Source of the DNA: Aquamicrobium sp.
GTDB taxonomy: Bacteria; Pseudomonadota; Alphaproteobacteria; Rhizobiales; Rhizobiaceae
Length of the DNA stretch: 64,000 nucleotides
Reading direction: 5' to 3'
Assembly: GCA_019739225.1 (NCBI GenBank)
Contig: JAHHDT010000006.1
Coordinates: forward strand, 439,823 to 503,822
The notes under the pieces are model-generated. The model searched no databases and was not told where the DNA came from. It saw only the letters and a program-made list of their open reading frames with translations. This document shows, piece after piece, positions 25,129 through 33,689 of the stretch. The position numbers and the translations under genes were made by a program. Position 1 is the first letter of the stretch. Every line of letters begins with the position of its first letter.

Positions 25129-25632
25129 TCAGACCGGCGATCTGTGCCGGAATTGCAAGCGCGGCTCGCCGCGCAATGTGGTCGGCGGAAGGGGCATTGC
25201 CTCCAGCCGTGTGGCTACTGCCTGGGAGGGCAGGTTTTCGGGATGCACGAAGCTTGTCAGCGGTGGCAACCCAAGATCGGTCGCGGCCCAGTCACGGGCC
25301 ATGCGCGCGGCTTCCACCGCGTATCCATTGCCTTCGAAGCCGGCGTAGAGGCCCCACGCCAACTCAGGTTCGTCAAGCAGGGGCGGGTGCCAAAGCCCGG
25401 CATATCCAGCCACCTGCATGGACGACTTTTCGACAACGGCGAAGATGCCGTAGCCATTGAGGAGCCATTCTCCTGCATAGGATGCGAATGCCTGCCAGGC
25501 GCGGAAAGCGTCGCGGGCGCCGCCGATATAGCGCATGCGCTCCTCGTCGGCACAGAACTCCGCATAGGCCGAGAAATCGTCGATTTCCCAACCGCGCAGC
25601 GCCAGCCGATCGCTTTCCAGACGCGGTATCAT
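25129..25632 (-). CDS. GNAT-family N-acetyltransferase (RimJ/RimL type)
   Basis: Acyltransferase-like protein of 167 aa starting MIPRLESDRLALRGWEIDDF, the opening of the RimJ/RimL-type GNAT domain. The acetyl-CoA loop region around EGNGYAVEAARMARDWA matches the family's Q/R-x-x-G-x-G/A site in degraded form. It overlaps the chorismate mutase stop by 4 bases and lies 30 bases upstream of rpsP, so it is in a housekeeping operon. Its target, protein N-terminus or small molecule, is unknown. Confidence 0.85.
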   Translation of the reverse strand: MIPRLESDRLALRGWEIDDFSAYAEFCADEERMRYIGGARDAFRAWQAFASYAGEWLLNGYGIFAVVEKSSMQVAGYAGLWHPPLLDEPELAWGLYAGFEGNGYAVEAARMARDWAATDLGLPPLTSFVHPENLPSQAVATRLEAMPLPPTTLRGEPRLQFRHRSPV

Positions 25633-25958
25633 CCGGCCGTCTCTTCCGTACCCTGACTCTCGGCAATAGCCTCGTGGTGGCGGATGACCTCGCGGATGAC
25701 GAAGTTCAGGAACTTCTCCGCGAAATCGGGGTCGAGGTTTGCATCATGGGCAAGCTGGCGCAGGCGCGCGATCTGCTGGCTCTCGCGCGCCGGGTCGGCC
25801 GGCGGCAGGTCGTGCTTCGCCTTGAGGACGCCCACCGCCTTTGTGCAGCGAAAGCGCTCGGCAAGCATGTGGATCAGCGCCGCATCGATGTTGTCGATCG
25901 AGGCGCGGTATTCGGCAAGCTGGGCGCGGGCGGCGTCCATGGGTGTCGCGTAGTTCAT
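25629..25958 (-). CDS. chorismate mutase, AroQ class
   Basis: All-helical AroQ-type enzyme of 109 aa that rearranges chorismate to prephenate in phenylalanine and tyrosine synthesis. Family positions are visible: the opening YRASIDNIDAALIHMLAERF, K in AVGVLKAKHDL, R and E in DPARESQQIARLR, and the terminal helix FLNFVIREVIRHHE. It is a stand-alone domain, not fused to a dehydratase. It sits 7 bases after ffh, an arrangement known in Rhizobiales. Confidence 0.93.
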   Translation of the reverse strand: MNYATPMDAARAQLAEYRASIDNIDAALIHMLAERFRCTKAVGVLKAKHDLPPADPARESQQIARLRQLAHDANLDPDFAEKFLNFVIREVIRHHEAIAESQGTEETAG

Positions 25959-25965
25959 CCTCGCC

Positions 25966-27537
25966 TCACTTCTTCTTGCCGCCGGGCAGTCCCGGTAGCT
26001 TCATGCCGCCCGGAAGTCCCGGCAGTCCTCCCCCCGGAAGGCCGGGCAGACCGCCCGGCAGACCTTTCGGCATGCCGCCACCGAGACCGGCGGCCTCCGC
26101 CTGCTTCTGCAGGGCTTCGAGCTGCTTGGGATCCATCTTCGACAGGTCGGGCATGCCGCCACCCGGCATCATGCCGCCGAGGCCCATCTTGTTGGCCATG
26201 CCACCCATAAGGCCGCGCATCATGCCGCCGCCCTTACCCTTGCCGCCCATGGCCTTCATCATGTCGGCCATCTGGCGGTGCATTTTCAGAAGCTTGTTGA
26301 TCTGCGCCGCGTCGGTGCCCGAGCCGGCCGCGATGCGCTTCTTGCGCGAATGCTTGAGCAGGTCGGGATTGGCGCGCTCGGCCTTCGTCATCGACTGGAT
26401 GATGGCGATCTGGCGGCCGAACATCTTGTCGTCGAGGCCAGCGGCGGCGATCTGGTCCTTCATTTTGCCCATGCCGGGCATCATGCCCATGATGCCACCC
26501 ATGCCGCCCATCTTCTGCATCTGGCGAAGCTGGTCCGCGAGGTCGTTCAGGTCGAACTTGCCCGACTGCATCTTCTTCGCCATCGCCGCGGCCTTTTCCG
26601 CGTCGATGGTTTCGGCTGCCTTCTCGACGAGCGAGACGATGTCGCCCATGCCGAGGATGCGGTCGGCGATGCGCTTGGGGTGGAATTCCTCCAGCGCATC
26701 CATCTTTTCGCCGGTGCCGATGAGCTTGACCGGCTTGCCGGTCACCGCGCGCATCGACAACGCCGCGCCGCCGCGGCCGTCGCCGTCCATGCGGGTCAGC
26801 ACGAGGCCGGTGACGCCGACGCGCTCGTCGAAATTTCGGGCGAGGTTGACGGCGTCCTGACCGGTGAGCGAGTCGGCCACCAGCAGGATCTCGTGCGGGT
26901 TCGAGACCTTGCGGATGTCCGCCATCTCGACCATCAACGGCTCGTCTATATGCGTGCGGCCGGCGGTATCGAGGATGACCACGTCGTGGCCGCCGAGCTT
27001 GCCCGCCTGCACGGCGCGGCGCGCGATGTCGACCGGCGACTGGCCGGCGATGATCGGCAGCGTGGCGACGCCGGTCTGCTCGCCGATCTGGCGAAGCTGT
27101 TCCTGTGCGGCGGGACGGCGCGTGTCGAGCGACGCCATCAGGACCTTCTTGCCCTGGCGCTCGGTCAGCCGCTTGGCGATCTTGCCGGTGGTGGTGGTCT
27201 TGCCCGAACCCTGCAGGCCGACCATCATGATGACGACCGGGGCGGGCGCGTTGAGGTCGATGGTCGCGCCTTCGGCGCCGAGCATCTCGACGAGTTCGTC
27301 GTGGACGATCTTGACGACCATCTGGCCGGGCTTGATCGACTTCAGGACCTCGGCGCCGACGGCCTTCTCACGCACCTTGTCGACGAAGGAGCGGACGACC
27401 TCGAGCGCGACGTCGGCCTCGATCAGCGCACGACGCACCTCGCGCAGCGCTGCCGAGACATCGGCCTCCGACAGCGCGCCGCGGCCGGTGAGGCCGTTCA
27501 ATATCGAACCGAGTCTTTCCTGTAAGCTCTCAAACAT
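25966..27537 (-). CDS. ffh: signal recognition particle protein Ffh
   Basis: SRP GTPase of 523 aa that targets nascent membrane proteins. It has N domain (1-90), G domain with P-loop GLQGSGKTT at 107-115, and the methionine-rich M domain with RNA-binding segment (KRIAAGSGTDAAQINKLL). The last 80 residues are an unusual Gly/Pro/Met-rich tail with repeated LPGLPGG units, about 70 residues longer than E. coli Ffh. The start at 27537 (MFESLQERLGSILNGL) is the conserved one. It heads the operon with chorismate mutase, GNAT and rpsP, behind a structured leader. Confidence 0.97.
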   Translation of the reverse strand: MFESLQERLGSILNGLTGRGALSEADVSAALREVRRALIEADVALEVVRSFVDKVREKAVGAEVLKSIKPGQMVVKIVHDELVEMLGAEGATIDLNAPAPVVIMMVGLQGSGKTTTTGKIAKRLTERQGKKVLMASLDTRRPAAQEQLRQIGEQTGVATLPIIAGQSPVDIARRAVQAGKLGGHDVVILDTAGRTHIDEPLMVEMADIRKVSNPHEILLVADSLTGQDAVNLARNFDERVGVTGLVLTRMDGDGRGGAALSMRAVTGKPVKLIGTGEKMDALEEFHPKRIADRILGMGDIVSLVEKAAETIDAEKAAAMAKKMQSGKFDLNDLADQLRQMQKMGGMGGIMGMMPGMGKMKDQIAAAGLDDKMFGRQIAIIQSMTKAERANPDLLKHSRKKRIAAGSGTDAAQINKLLKMHRQMADMMKAMGGKGKGGGMMRGLMGGMANKMGLGGMMPGGGMPDLSKMDPKQLEALQKQAEAAGLGGGMPKGLPGGLPGLPGGGLPGLPGGMKLPGLPGGKKK

Positions 27538-27728
27538 CCGCTTTTCCCGTTCCCTGACTTTTTCGTTCGCCAGAGAGGTAGTGCCTGTGCTTCGCCATGC
27601 CAAACGCCAAAACCGAAAAGCACCCGGGGGCGCATCGCGCTGCCGGGTGTTGACCTCCGGGATCAGCCTGCTTTGAGCAGGTTTCGCCCCGGTCGGCGGC
27701 TCGGAGTTGTCACTCGTCGCTGATTTCA
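27538..27728 (-). ncRNA. structured ffh leader, possible attenuator or small RNA
   Basis: Part of a 305-base gap without a gene. The expected transcript from the promoter at 27763-27735 runs about 190 bases before the ffh start. It contains a short hairpin (CCTGCT/AGCAGG, 27667-27681) and a strong one (CACCCGG/CCGGGTG, 27621-27649, with inner GCG/CGC pairing). On the minus strand the strong stem is followed by CTTTTCGGTTTT, so it looks like a terminator. A 110-125 base RNA could end there. It does not contain the conserved 4.5S SRP RNA core. Confidence 0.45.
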
Positions 27729-27734
27729 GCGCGC

Positions 27735-27763
27735 TCTAGACAGGAAAAGCGCGGCGGAGTCAA
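27735..27763 (-). promoter_or_regulatory. promoter upstream of the ffh operon
   Basis: On the minus strand TTGACT (27763-27758) and TCTAGA (27740-27735) are spaced by 17 bases, a good sigma70-type promoter for alphaproteobacteria. It lies just after the terminator of the upstream SH3-domain gene and faces ffh. Confidence 0.6.
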
Positions 27764-27785
27764 GGAAAATGCCTTGAAACGGGAA

Positions 27786-27816
27786 GGACCGCCCGCTTTG
27801 TGGAAGCGGGCGGTCC
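27786..27816 (-). terminator. terminator of the SH3-domain protein gene
   Basis: GGACCGCCCGCTT and AAGCGGGCGGTCC form a perfect 13-bp stem with a TGTGG-type loop, starting 26 bases past the stop of the gene at 27843-28535. The flanking sequence on the minus side (TTCCC) is only weakly T-rich. Confidence 0.75.
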
Positions 27817-27842
27817 CATATTCGATGTTGTGCTTCGCGCGA

Positions 27843-28535
27843 CTATCGCACGATGTAAACGACGCGGTTCGTGCCCGGTTCGACGAGGACCGGCTGCCCG
27901 TTCACATAAACGTAGCGATACTCGTAATCGGGGATTTCGCGAACCTCGACGGTTTCGGGCAACGTGGCGCCCACCACGACCTCGCCTTCGAGATAGACCG
28001 GCTCGACGGGATTCTCCTCGACGTAGGTGCGGACCTGCGGAGCGGGGTCGATGATGCTGCCCGTTACCCCGCCGCCAGCCACGCCGGCTATACCGCCAAC
28101 CGCCGCGCCGACCGGGCCGCCGATGATCGCACCGGCGATCGCGCCGGTCACACCCCCGGTTACGCCACCCACGGTACCGCCATCGGCAGGCGCAGGCTCA
28201 GCGGGGCGCTCATAGACGGCAACCGGAACCTGCATTTCGGCCGGGCGCTCGGTGACGATGACTTCCACGCCGGAATTGTCGGCGATCAGATAGTCGGAGT
28301 AAGCCCAACCGGAGAGGTCTCCGTAGCTCACTTCGCACCATTTGCTGCCCTCGATGCAGCCATTGAGCGTTGCCTGGTCATCGACTGCAATAGCGCCCAC
28401 CACCGGATACTGGGGGCCGGGGCCGGAGCGGACGTTGAGGTCGGTGGTTGCAACGACGGATGTCTGAGCCGCAGCCAGAGAAGCGGATGCCAGAAGCGCG
28501 CCGGCTGCTACCGACAGAAAAAGACGAGATTTCAT
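27843..28535 (-). CDS. secreted bacterial SH3-domain protein with DUF1236-like tail
   Basis: Exported protein of 230 aa. The signal peptide covers residues 1-23 (MKSRLFLSVAAGALLASASL, then AAAQ). Residues about 25-85 are an SH3b domain (TTDLNVRSGPGPQYPVVGAI, WCEVSYGDLSGWAYSDYL). A Gly/Val/Ala-rich middle (about 117-160) looks like a glycine-zipper membrane segment. The C-terminus (about 165-230) has the YVYVNGQPVLVEPGTNRVVY motif seen in rhizobial DUF1236 proteins. It is probably attached to the envelope or peptidoglycan. It is monocistronic, with its own terminator. Confidence 0.8.
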   Translation of the reverse strand: MKSRLFLSVAAGALLASASLAAAQTSVVATTDLNVRSGPGPQYPVVGAIAVDDQATLNGCIEGSKWCEVSYGDLSGWAYSDYLIADNSGVEVIVTERPAEMQVPVAVYERPAEPAPADGGTVGGVTGGVTGAIAGAIIGGPVGAAVGGIAGVAGGGVTGSIIDPAPQVRTYVEENPVEPVYLEGEVVVGATLPETVEVREIPDYEYRYVYVNGQPVLVEPGTNRVVYIVR

Positions 28536-28656
28536 AGCGATGTTCCTTTTTGAGGTTTTCCCCTTCGGCGGCAATAACGAGCCAGGAACGGCAACGTTCC
28601 AAAATCGCGATAGCACCGGGATCACGATTTCCTAAGTTGCTTCGCCGGATATGAGG

Positions 28657-29901
28657 TCAGGAAAGGTGGGCCAAGACCTTGTCCGCCACATCTTCGCCTG
28701 AAAGACGGGCGCCGCCGCATGTCTGGATGAGCGGGCCCGCGAGATGTTCGCCGGCGAACCAGATGCGCTCGCCAACCGGGGTGGCCAGCGTCGCCCGCGC
28801 CGCAGATTTGCCGGGCCGGGCGGCTGCATACGCCCCGCGGACATAGCGCTCGCCGCTCCATCGCGTCATCGCTGCGCGCCCGACATATTTGCGCGCGTCG
28901 TTGCCGAAGATCGCGCAAAGCCGATGAACGACATAGTCGACGCCCGCCTCCTCGCCTGCCGCTTCCATTTCCCAGGCGAAATCGCCACCGACGAATCCGA
29001 CCATCAGGTCGATGTCGAAAGGAAAGCAGAGGAAGAACAGATCGTGCCGGGCATGACCTTCGATCAGCAAGTCATCGAAGGGCTGCAGTCCAAAGCGGCC
29101 GCCGCTGATCTCGACTGGGATCTTGGTCAGCATGCCCATCGGAAGGTCGAAGATCGCCTCGCGGTGGCCAAGCGGCAGGCCCGGCAGAAACTCGATCTCG
29201 TCGAAAGCCAGGACGGCTGGCGATGCGGTGACGATCGCGGCGCGGGCACGTATGGTGCCACGGTCGGTCCCCACGGCGACGCCGGGACCGCCCCATCGTA
29301 TGTTGCGTACCGGCGTCGCGAGTTCGACGGGCACGTCCGCGCCGAAGCGCGTGACGAGGGCACCGAAGCCCTCGCGGGTGAAATAGTTTGGGTCGAGGCA
29401 GGCGGCGGCCTTGAAGTCGGCGATCGAAATCTCGTCGTCGTCCTTGCCGAAGTCCATCGGCCCGGAAAACGTGGTCGCGGCGCGCAGCGCATGGCCTTGC
29501 CGCAGCAGCGATGAGAGGCGGTCTTCCGGTGCCGCGTGGGCCTCGATGAGCGCCTGCATTTCCAGATCGGCGGCCTTGACAGCCTCGACTTCGGCGACGC
29601 TGGCAGCCCGGTCGTCGAAATAAAGCCGATCCAGCGCCATGTCGTGATGGAACAGGGTCCAGCCGGCGTCCTGCGCTTCCTGGAAGTATGGGTTGCGGTC
29701 TGCTGCATGCAGCCACGCGCAGCCTATGTCGAAGGGAATGCCGAAATGCTCGCTGGATGTGAAGGCGCGTCCGCCGATACGATCCATGGCCTCCAGGACC
29801 GTCACCGTCATGCCCGACGCCCGCAGCCGCCGGGCGGCGGCCAGTCCTGCCGAGCCCGCGCCGACGATCACCACATCGACATCGCCCACAGCCCCCTCCA
29901 T
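28657..29901 (-). CDS. FAD-dependent amine oxidase family protein
   Basis: Flavoprotein of 414 aa of the monoamine/polyamine oxidase family. The dinucleotide motif VIVGAGSAGLAAARRL lies at about 11-26, followed by the second FAD contact GGRAFTSSEHFG. The C-terminal flavin motif is WFAGEHLAGPLIQTCGGARL. It would oxidise an amine to an aldehyde, ammonia and peroxide. The ATG at 29901 has GGAG eight bases upstream; a GTG at 29940 is an alternative that adds 13 residues. No partner gene shows the substrate. Confidence 0.87.
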   Translation of the reverse strand: MEGAVGDVDVVIVGAGSAGLAAARRLRASGMTVTVLEAMDRIGGRAFTSSEHFGIPFDIGCAWLHAADRNPYFQEAQDAGWTLFHHDMALDRLYFDDRAASVAEVEAVKAADLEMQALIEAHAAPEDRLSSLLRQGHALRAATTFSGPMDFGKDDDEISIADFKAAACLDPNYFTREGFGALVTRFGADVPVELATPVRNIRWGGPGVAVGTDRGTIRARAAIVTASPAVLAFDEIEFLPGLPLGHREAIFDLPMGMLTKIPVEISGGRFGLQPFDDLLIEGHARHDLFFLCFPFDIDLMVGFVGGDFAWEMEAAGEEAGVDYVVHRLCAIFGNDARKYVGRAAMTRWSGERYVRGAYAAARPGKSAARATLATPVGERIWFAGEHLAGPLIQTCGGARLSGEDVADKVLAHLS

Positions 29902-30054
29902 GTAAGGCTCCGGTAACAATGGCAGGTTATTGAAGTTCACTGCCTCGCGCCAGTGTTTTGCATTTCGCCGAAACTTGGCCGTGCAGGTGACAAGGCGTCG
30001 TCAGGCTGGCAAAGTCGCCGGCAACGGCAGAATCGTTCTATCAAGGAGAAACGA

Positions 30055-30870
30055 ATGGCGGCCAAGGCTAAGCGCAAGGTGCTGGCTGTGTTGATGCTGG
30101 CTATGGGGCTGTCAGGCGGCGTCGCGCATGCGCAGCAATGCGGCAACAACGCGAACGGTTTCAACACGTGGAAGGCGGAATTCCGCCAACAGGCAGCAAG
30201 CCGTGGCGCAGGCCAGAGGGCGCTCGCGGCGCTCGAAGGCACCCGCTACAACAACGCCACGATCAAGGCGGATCGGGGCCAGAAGAGCTTCAAGCTCTCG
30301 CTCGACCAGTTCATGCAGCGCCGTGGGGCGCCGGCGATCGTGCGCAAGGGACGCCAGCTCAAGCAGCAGAACGCGCAGCTTTTTGCCGGAATCGAGGGCC
30401 GCTACGGCGTGCCGCCCGGCGTGCTGCTCGCAATCTGGGGCATGGAGACGAATTTCGGCGGCTTCATGGGCAACCAGAACATCGTCTCGGCGGTTGCGAC
30501 GCTTGCATATGACTGCCGGCGCTCCGAGTTCTTCACCCGGCAGCTTCATGCAGCGCTGCAACTCGTGGATCGCGGATCGCTGCGGCCCGATTCTATCGGT
30601 GCGGCTCATGGCGAGGTAGGCCAGACGCAGTTTCTGCCGGAAAACGTGCTTAAGTTCGGCGTCGACGGTGACGGCGACGGGCGGATCGACCTGATCCGCA
30701 GCAAGGCCGACGCGCTGCACTCGACCGCCAACTTCCTGCGCGGGCATGGTTGGCGGCCGGGCGGTGGCTACCAGCCCGGCCAGGCGAACTATCGCGCGAT
30801 CCAGGGCTGGAACGCCGCCAGCGTCTACCAGCAGGCAATCGCCATCATGGCGGCCGATATCGACGGTTAG
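30055..30870 (+). CDS. lytic murein transglycosylase, MltB family
   Basis: Periplasmic peptidoglycan-cleaving enzyme of 271 aa. A signal peptide ends near VAHAQQ (residue 27). The catalytic glutamate is E131 in AIWGMETNFGGFMG, the MltB (SLT_2) signature. A later stretch, GAAHGEVGQTQFLP, holds the substrate-binding motif. It lacks the C-terminal peptidoglycan-binding domain often found in this group. AAGGAG precedes the ATG. It is divergent from the amine oxidase, with about 150 bases between. Confidence 0.9.
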   Translation: MAAKAKRKVLAVLMLAMGLSGGVAHAQQCGNNANGFNTWKAEFRQQAASRGAGQRALAALEGTRYNNATIKADRGQKSFKLSLDQFMQRRGAPAIVRKGRQLKQQNAQLFAGIEGRYGVPPGVLLAIWGMETNFGGFMGNQNIVSAVATLAYDCRRSEFFTRQLHAALQLVDRGSLRPDSIGAAHGEVGQTQFLPENVLKFGVDGDGDGRIDLIRSKADALHSTANFLRGHGWRPGGGYQPGQANYRAIQGWNAASVYQQAIAIMAADIDG

Positions 30871-30882
30871 TGATGCTGCCTT

Positions 30883-31014
30883 CCTCTCCCTGCTCTAGGG
30901 GGAGAGGATGTCGGCAGCCAGGTCAGGGGTCGCGCCGGACTCTTAATTGACCGCGGCAGTGCCGCCCCTCACCCAGCCCTTCGGGCCACCTTCTCCCCGT
31001 GAACGGGGAGAAGG
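30883..31014. repeat. rhizobial-type palindromic intergenic repeat
   Basis: The gap between the transglycosylase and argG holds two hairpins: TCCTCTCC/GGAGAGGA at 30883-30908, and a perfect 12-bp stem CCTTCTCCCCGT/ACGGGGAGAAGG at 30989-31014. They are linked by CCCTTCGGGCCACC. This layout matches the mosaic palindromic repeats scattered in Rhizobiaceae and Mesorhizobium intergenic regions. It would also act as a transcript end for both converging genes. Confidence 0.65.
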
Positions 31015-31023
31015 CAAAGCAGA

Positions 31024-32250
31024 TCAGCTCTTGCGCTTGCGGGCGGCCAGCGTGCGCAGCCGAAGCGCGTTCAGGCGGATGAAGCCTTCGGCGTCCTTCT
31101 GGTCGTAGGCGCCGCGGTCGTCCTCGAAGGTGACAAGCGCGTCGGAATAAAGCGACTTCGGCGAGCGGCGGCCAGTGACGATGACGTTGCCCTTGTAGAG
31201 CTTGAGGCGTACTTCGCCCTCTACATCTTCCTGGCTCTTGTCGATCAGCGCCTGCAGCATCTCGCGCTCGGGCGAGAACCAGAAGCCGTTGTAGATCAGC
31301 TCGGCATAACGCGGCATCAGCTCGTCCTTCAGGTGCGCGGCACCGCGGTCGAGCGTGATGGATTCGATGGCGCGGTGTGCCTGCAGCAGGATCGTGCCGC
31401 CCGGCGTCTCGTACACCCCGCGCGATTTCATCCCGACGAAACGATTCTCGACGAGGTCGAGCCGGCCGATGCCGTTGTCGCGACCGAGATCGTTCAGCCT
31501 GGCAAGCACGGTCGCCGGCGACAGGTCCTTGCCGTCGATCGCGACGGCGTCACCCTTCTTGAAGGTAATGGTGATGTCGGTGGCGACATCGGGCGCGTCC
31601 AGCGGCGAGACCGTGCGCTGGTGGACATATTCCGGCGGTTCGTTCCAGGGGTCTTCCAGAACCTTTCCCTCGGAGGAGGAATGCAGAAGATTGGCGTCGA
31701 CCGAGAAGGGCGCCTCGTTGCGCTTGTCCTTGGCGATAGGGATCTGGTGCTTTTCGGCGAAGTCGATGAGGTCGGTACGCGACTTGAACGACCAGTCGCG
31801 CCACGGCGCGATCACCTTGATGTCCGGATTGAGCGCGTAGGCGGAAAGCTCGAAGCGGACCTGGTCATTGCCCTTGCCGGTTGCGCCGTGAGCGATGGCG
31901 TCGGCACCGGTCTCCTCGGCGATTTCGACGAGGCGCTTGGAGATCAGCGGGCGCGCGATCGACGTGCCGAGCAGGTAAAGCCCTTCGTACTGCGCATTGG
32001 CGCGGAACATCGGGAAGACGAAGTCGCGCACGAACTCTTCGCGGACGTCCTCGATGTAGATTTCCTTGGTGCCCAGCATTTCGGCCTTGCGGCGCGCCGG
32101 CTCGAGATCGTCGTCGCCCTGGCCGAGATCCGCGGTGAAGGTCACGACCTCCGCGCCAAGCTCGGTCTGCAGCCACTTCAGGATGATCGAGGTATCGAGA
32201 CCGCCCGAATAGGCCAGCACCACCTTCTTGACGTCTGTAAGTTTGGACAT
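31024..32250 (-). CDS. argG: argininosuccinate synthase
   Basis: Arginine-pathway enzyme of 408 aa that joins citrulline and aspartate with ATP. The N-terminal pyrophosphatase loop is [15 protein letters not shown] (about 9-23), and the citrulline/aspartate loop includes [16 protein letters not shown]. Length is that of the usual type 1 enzyme. The start at 32250 ([11 protein letters not shown]) is preferred over an ATG at 32271 because GGGGG lies upstream of the former and homologous proteins start here. It is transcribed alone toward the palindromic repeat. Confidence 0.97.
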   Translation of the reverse strand: MSKLTDVKKVVLAYSGGLDTSIILKWLQTELGAEVVTFTADLGQGDDDLEPARRKAEMLGTKEIYIEDVREEFVRDFVFPMFRANAQYEGLYLLGTSIARPLISKRLVEIAEETGADAIAHGATGKGNDQVRFELSAYALNPDIKVIAPWRDWSFKSRTDLIDFAEKHQIPIAKDKRNEAPFSVDANLLHSSSEGKVLEDPWNEPPEYVHQRTVSPLDAPDVATDITITFKKGDAVAIDGKDLSPATVLARLNDLGRDNGIGRLDLVENRFVGMKSRGVYETPGGTILLQAHRAIESITLDRGAAHLKDELMPRYAELIYNGFWFSPEREMLQALIDKSQEDVEGEVRLKLYKGNVIVTGRRSPKSLYSDALVTFEDDRGAYDQKDAEGFIRLNALRLRTLAARKRKS

Positions 32251-32512
32251 ATCGCCCCCGGTTTGTTTCATGCGCGGCGGCAGGCCGCCGCGCGAGGATC
32301 GGCGGCACTTTTATCAGGAATGCCGGGCCGGGCAAGCGCGCTCGCGCGCAATCGGCCTCAAGCGGCTCATCCGATTGTGAGGCGCCGATGTCTTGCCGCC
32401 CGTTTTGCCATCGATAGACTCGCAGTCGCTGATTCTATGCCTTGAAGAGGGGAACGAACACTTGCCGCATCAAGCAGACTGCGCTGGGCGCGCGCGAAAG
32501 CTGGCTGGCGAT

Positions 32513-33469
32513 ATGCGACGCGTAGGGCTGGCGCTGCCTTGCGCGGCGCTCGCGGTGGTGATCGCCGGGCAGCCCGCGGTGGCGCAGCAGCCGGATCGCT
32601 GGGTGGCGGACGAGGCGCTGGCGAGCGCCACACTTCCCGCGCCAAGCGCCGGCGAGGTGGTGTCGGCAACGCTATCCTGCGAGGCGCAGCGCTGGTCTGT
32701 GCGGCTTGATCTCGGCGACGATGCGAGGCCGGAGGCCGGTCCTGCAACGATGACGGTCGGCAGCCGCGCTTTCGATCTCGAAACGCGCCCTGACGGCAAC
32801 GTGCTGACGGCGAGGTTGCCGAGGGATGCGATCGAACCCCTGAAGAACGGTTCGCGGCTGGAACTGACGCTGTCTGGAACCCAGGACGAGACGGCTGCGC
32901 CGCTGGTCTTTTCGCTGCGCGGATCGAAGCTGGCGATTTCCGCCGCGCAGGAACGGTGCAGCCTGCGAGACATGTCGGCCTACCAGCCGGTGACCTTCAC
33001 GCCCTATTCGTCCTACCTCAACGAGGCGAAGGCGCTGCGTGCGGCCGATATCGACGCTTTCGCGCAGGCGACGGCATCGCAGCCCAAGGTGGACGTGGCG
33101 ATGGTGGAACTGGACGAAGGCAGGCGCGTGCTGTTCACCCGGCTCTGCGGTTCGTCATGGTATTACGGCCTTTCCGGCTGCAACATCACCGGCTTCGCGC
33201 CCGAGCCAGCCGGTCAAGCCGAGGGCGGCGAAGGCGATGCTGCCCCGGAACCGGCCTGGCGCCCTGTCTACGACACGGAGAACGTGCTCCTCTATCTCGA
33301 CCAGAGGTACCGCTCGCATGGCTGGCCGGATGTCGTGACCCTGCCGGTGGGGGCACCGGGATCCGGGCTCGTCTGGCGTTGGGACGGCCGATCCTATGCG
33401 CTGAAGGGCGAGCTTCCCGAACAAGCGGACGATTTCGACCCGCAGGCGCTGCGGCAAGGTCGCGACTGA
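32513..33469 (+). CDS. secreted hypothetical protein
   Basis: Unrecognised exported protein of 318 aa. A signal peptide spans about 1-24 (MRRVGLALPCAALAVVIAG, then QPAVAQQ). The mature part has two Cys near the middle (TRLCGSSWYYGLSGCNITGF) that may form a disulfide. Residues about 255-290 contain YDTENVLLYLDQRYRSHGWP. No enzymatic motif was seen. The start at 32513 is chosen for the signal peptide; a TTG at 32461 with GGGGAACG upstream is an alternative. It is convergent with the TRAP operon at 33475-36865, with only 5 bases between stops. Confidence 0.75.
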   Translation: MRRVGLALPCAALAVVIAGQPAVAQQPDRWVADEALASATLPAPSAGEVVSATLSCEAQRWSVRLDLGDDARPEAGPATMTVGSRAFDLETRPDGNVLTARLPRDAIEPLKNGSRLELTLSGTQDETAAPLVFSLRGSKLAISAAQERCSLRDMSAYQPVTFTPYSSYLNEAKALRAADIDAFAQATASQPKVDVAMVELDEGRRVLFTRLCGSSWYYGLSGCNITGFAPEPAGQAEGGEGDAAPEPAWRPVYDTENVLLYLDQRYRSHGWPDVVTLPVGAPGSGLVWRWDGRSYALKGELPEQADDFDPQALRQGRD

Positions 33470-33474
33470 CCCGA

Positions 33475-33651
33475 CTAGCGGCGTGCTGAACGCCTCCTCA
33501 AAAGCTGCGAGCCGAAATCGTAAGCCGCAAGTGCAATGCCGATCAACGCCACGACGATCAGCATCGGGTGCGCCACCGAGACCACGATCACGCCAAGGAA
33601 GCCCGCGAAGAACAGGAAGGCGATCGCCGCCATAATGCCGTCCGCTGTCAT
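33475..33651 (-). CDS. small membrane protein of a TRAP operon (58 aa)
   Basis: Peptide of 58 aa (MTADGIMAAIAFLFFAGFLG, then two hydrophobic segments and QLLRRRSARR). It has a strong AAGGAG ribosome site and starts 38 bases after the DctM stop on the same strand, so it is very likely translated. Two membrane helices with a basic tail point to an inner-membrane peptide. It could be an accessory subunit of the TRAP transporter. No family was recognised. Confidence 0.7.
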   Translation of the reverse strand: MTADGIMAAIAFLFFAGFLGVIVVSVAHPMLIVVALIGIALAAYDFGSQLLRRRSARR

Positions 33652-33689
33652 TGTCTGCTCCTTGGCTTGGACATCGTTCGCCAGCGCTC

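Noticed and set aside
27538-27763. 4.5S SRP RNA gene next to ffh
   Set aside because: The conserved GGUCAGG and GGAAGCAGCC core of SRP RNA is absent from either strand in this gap.
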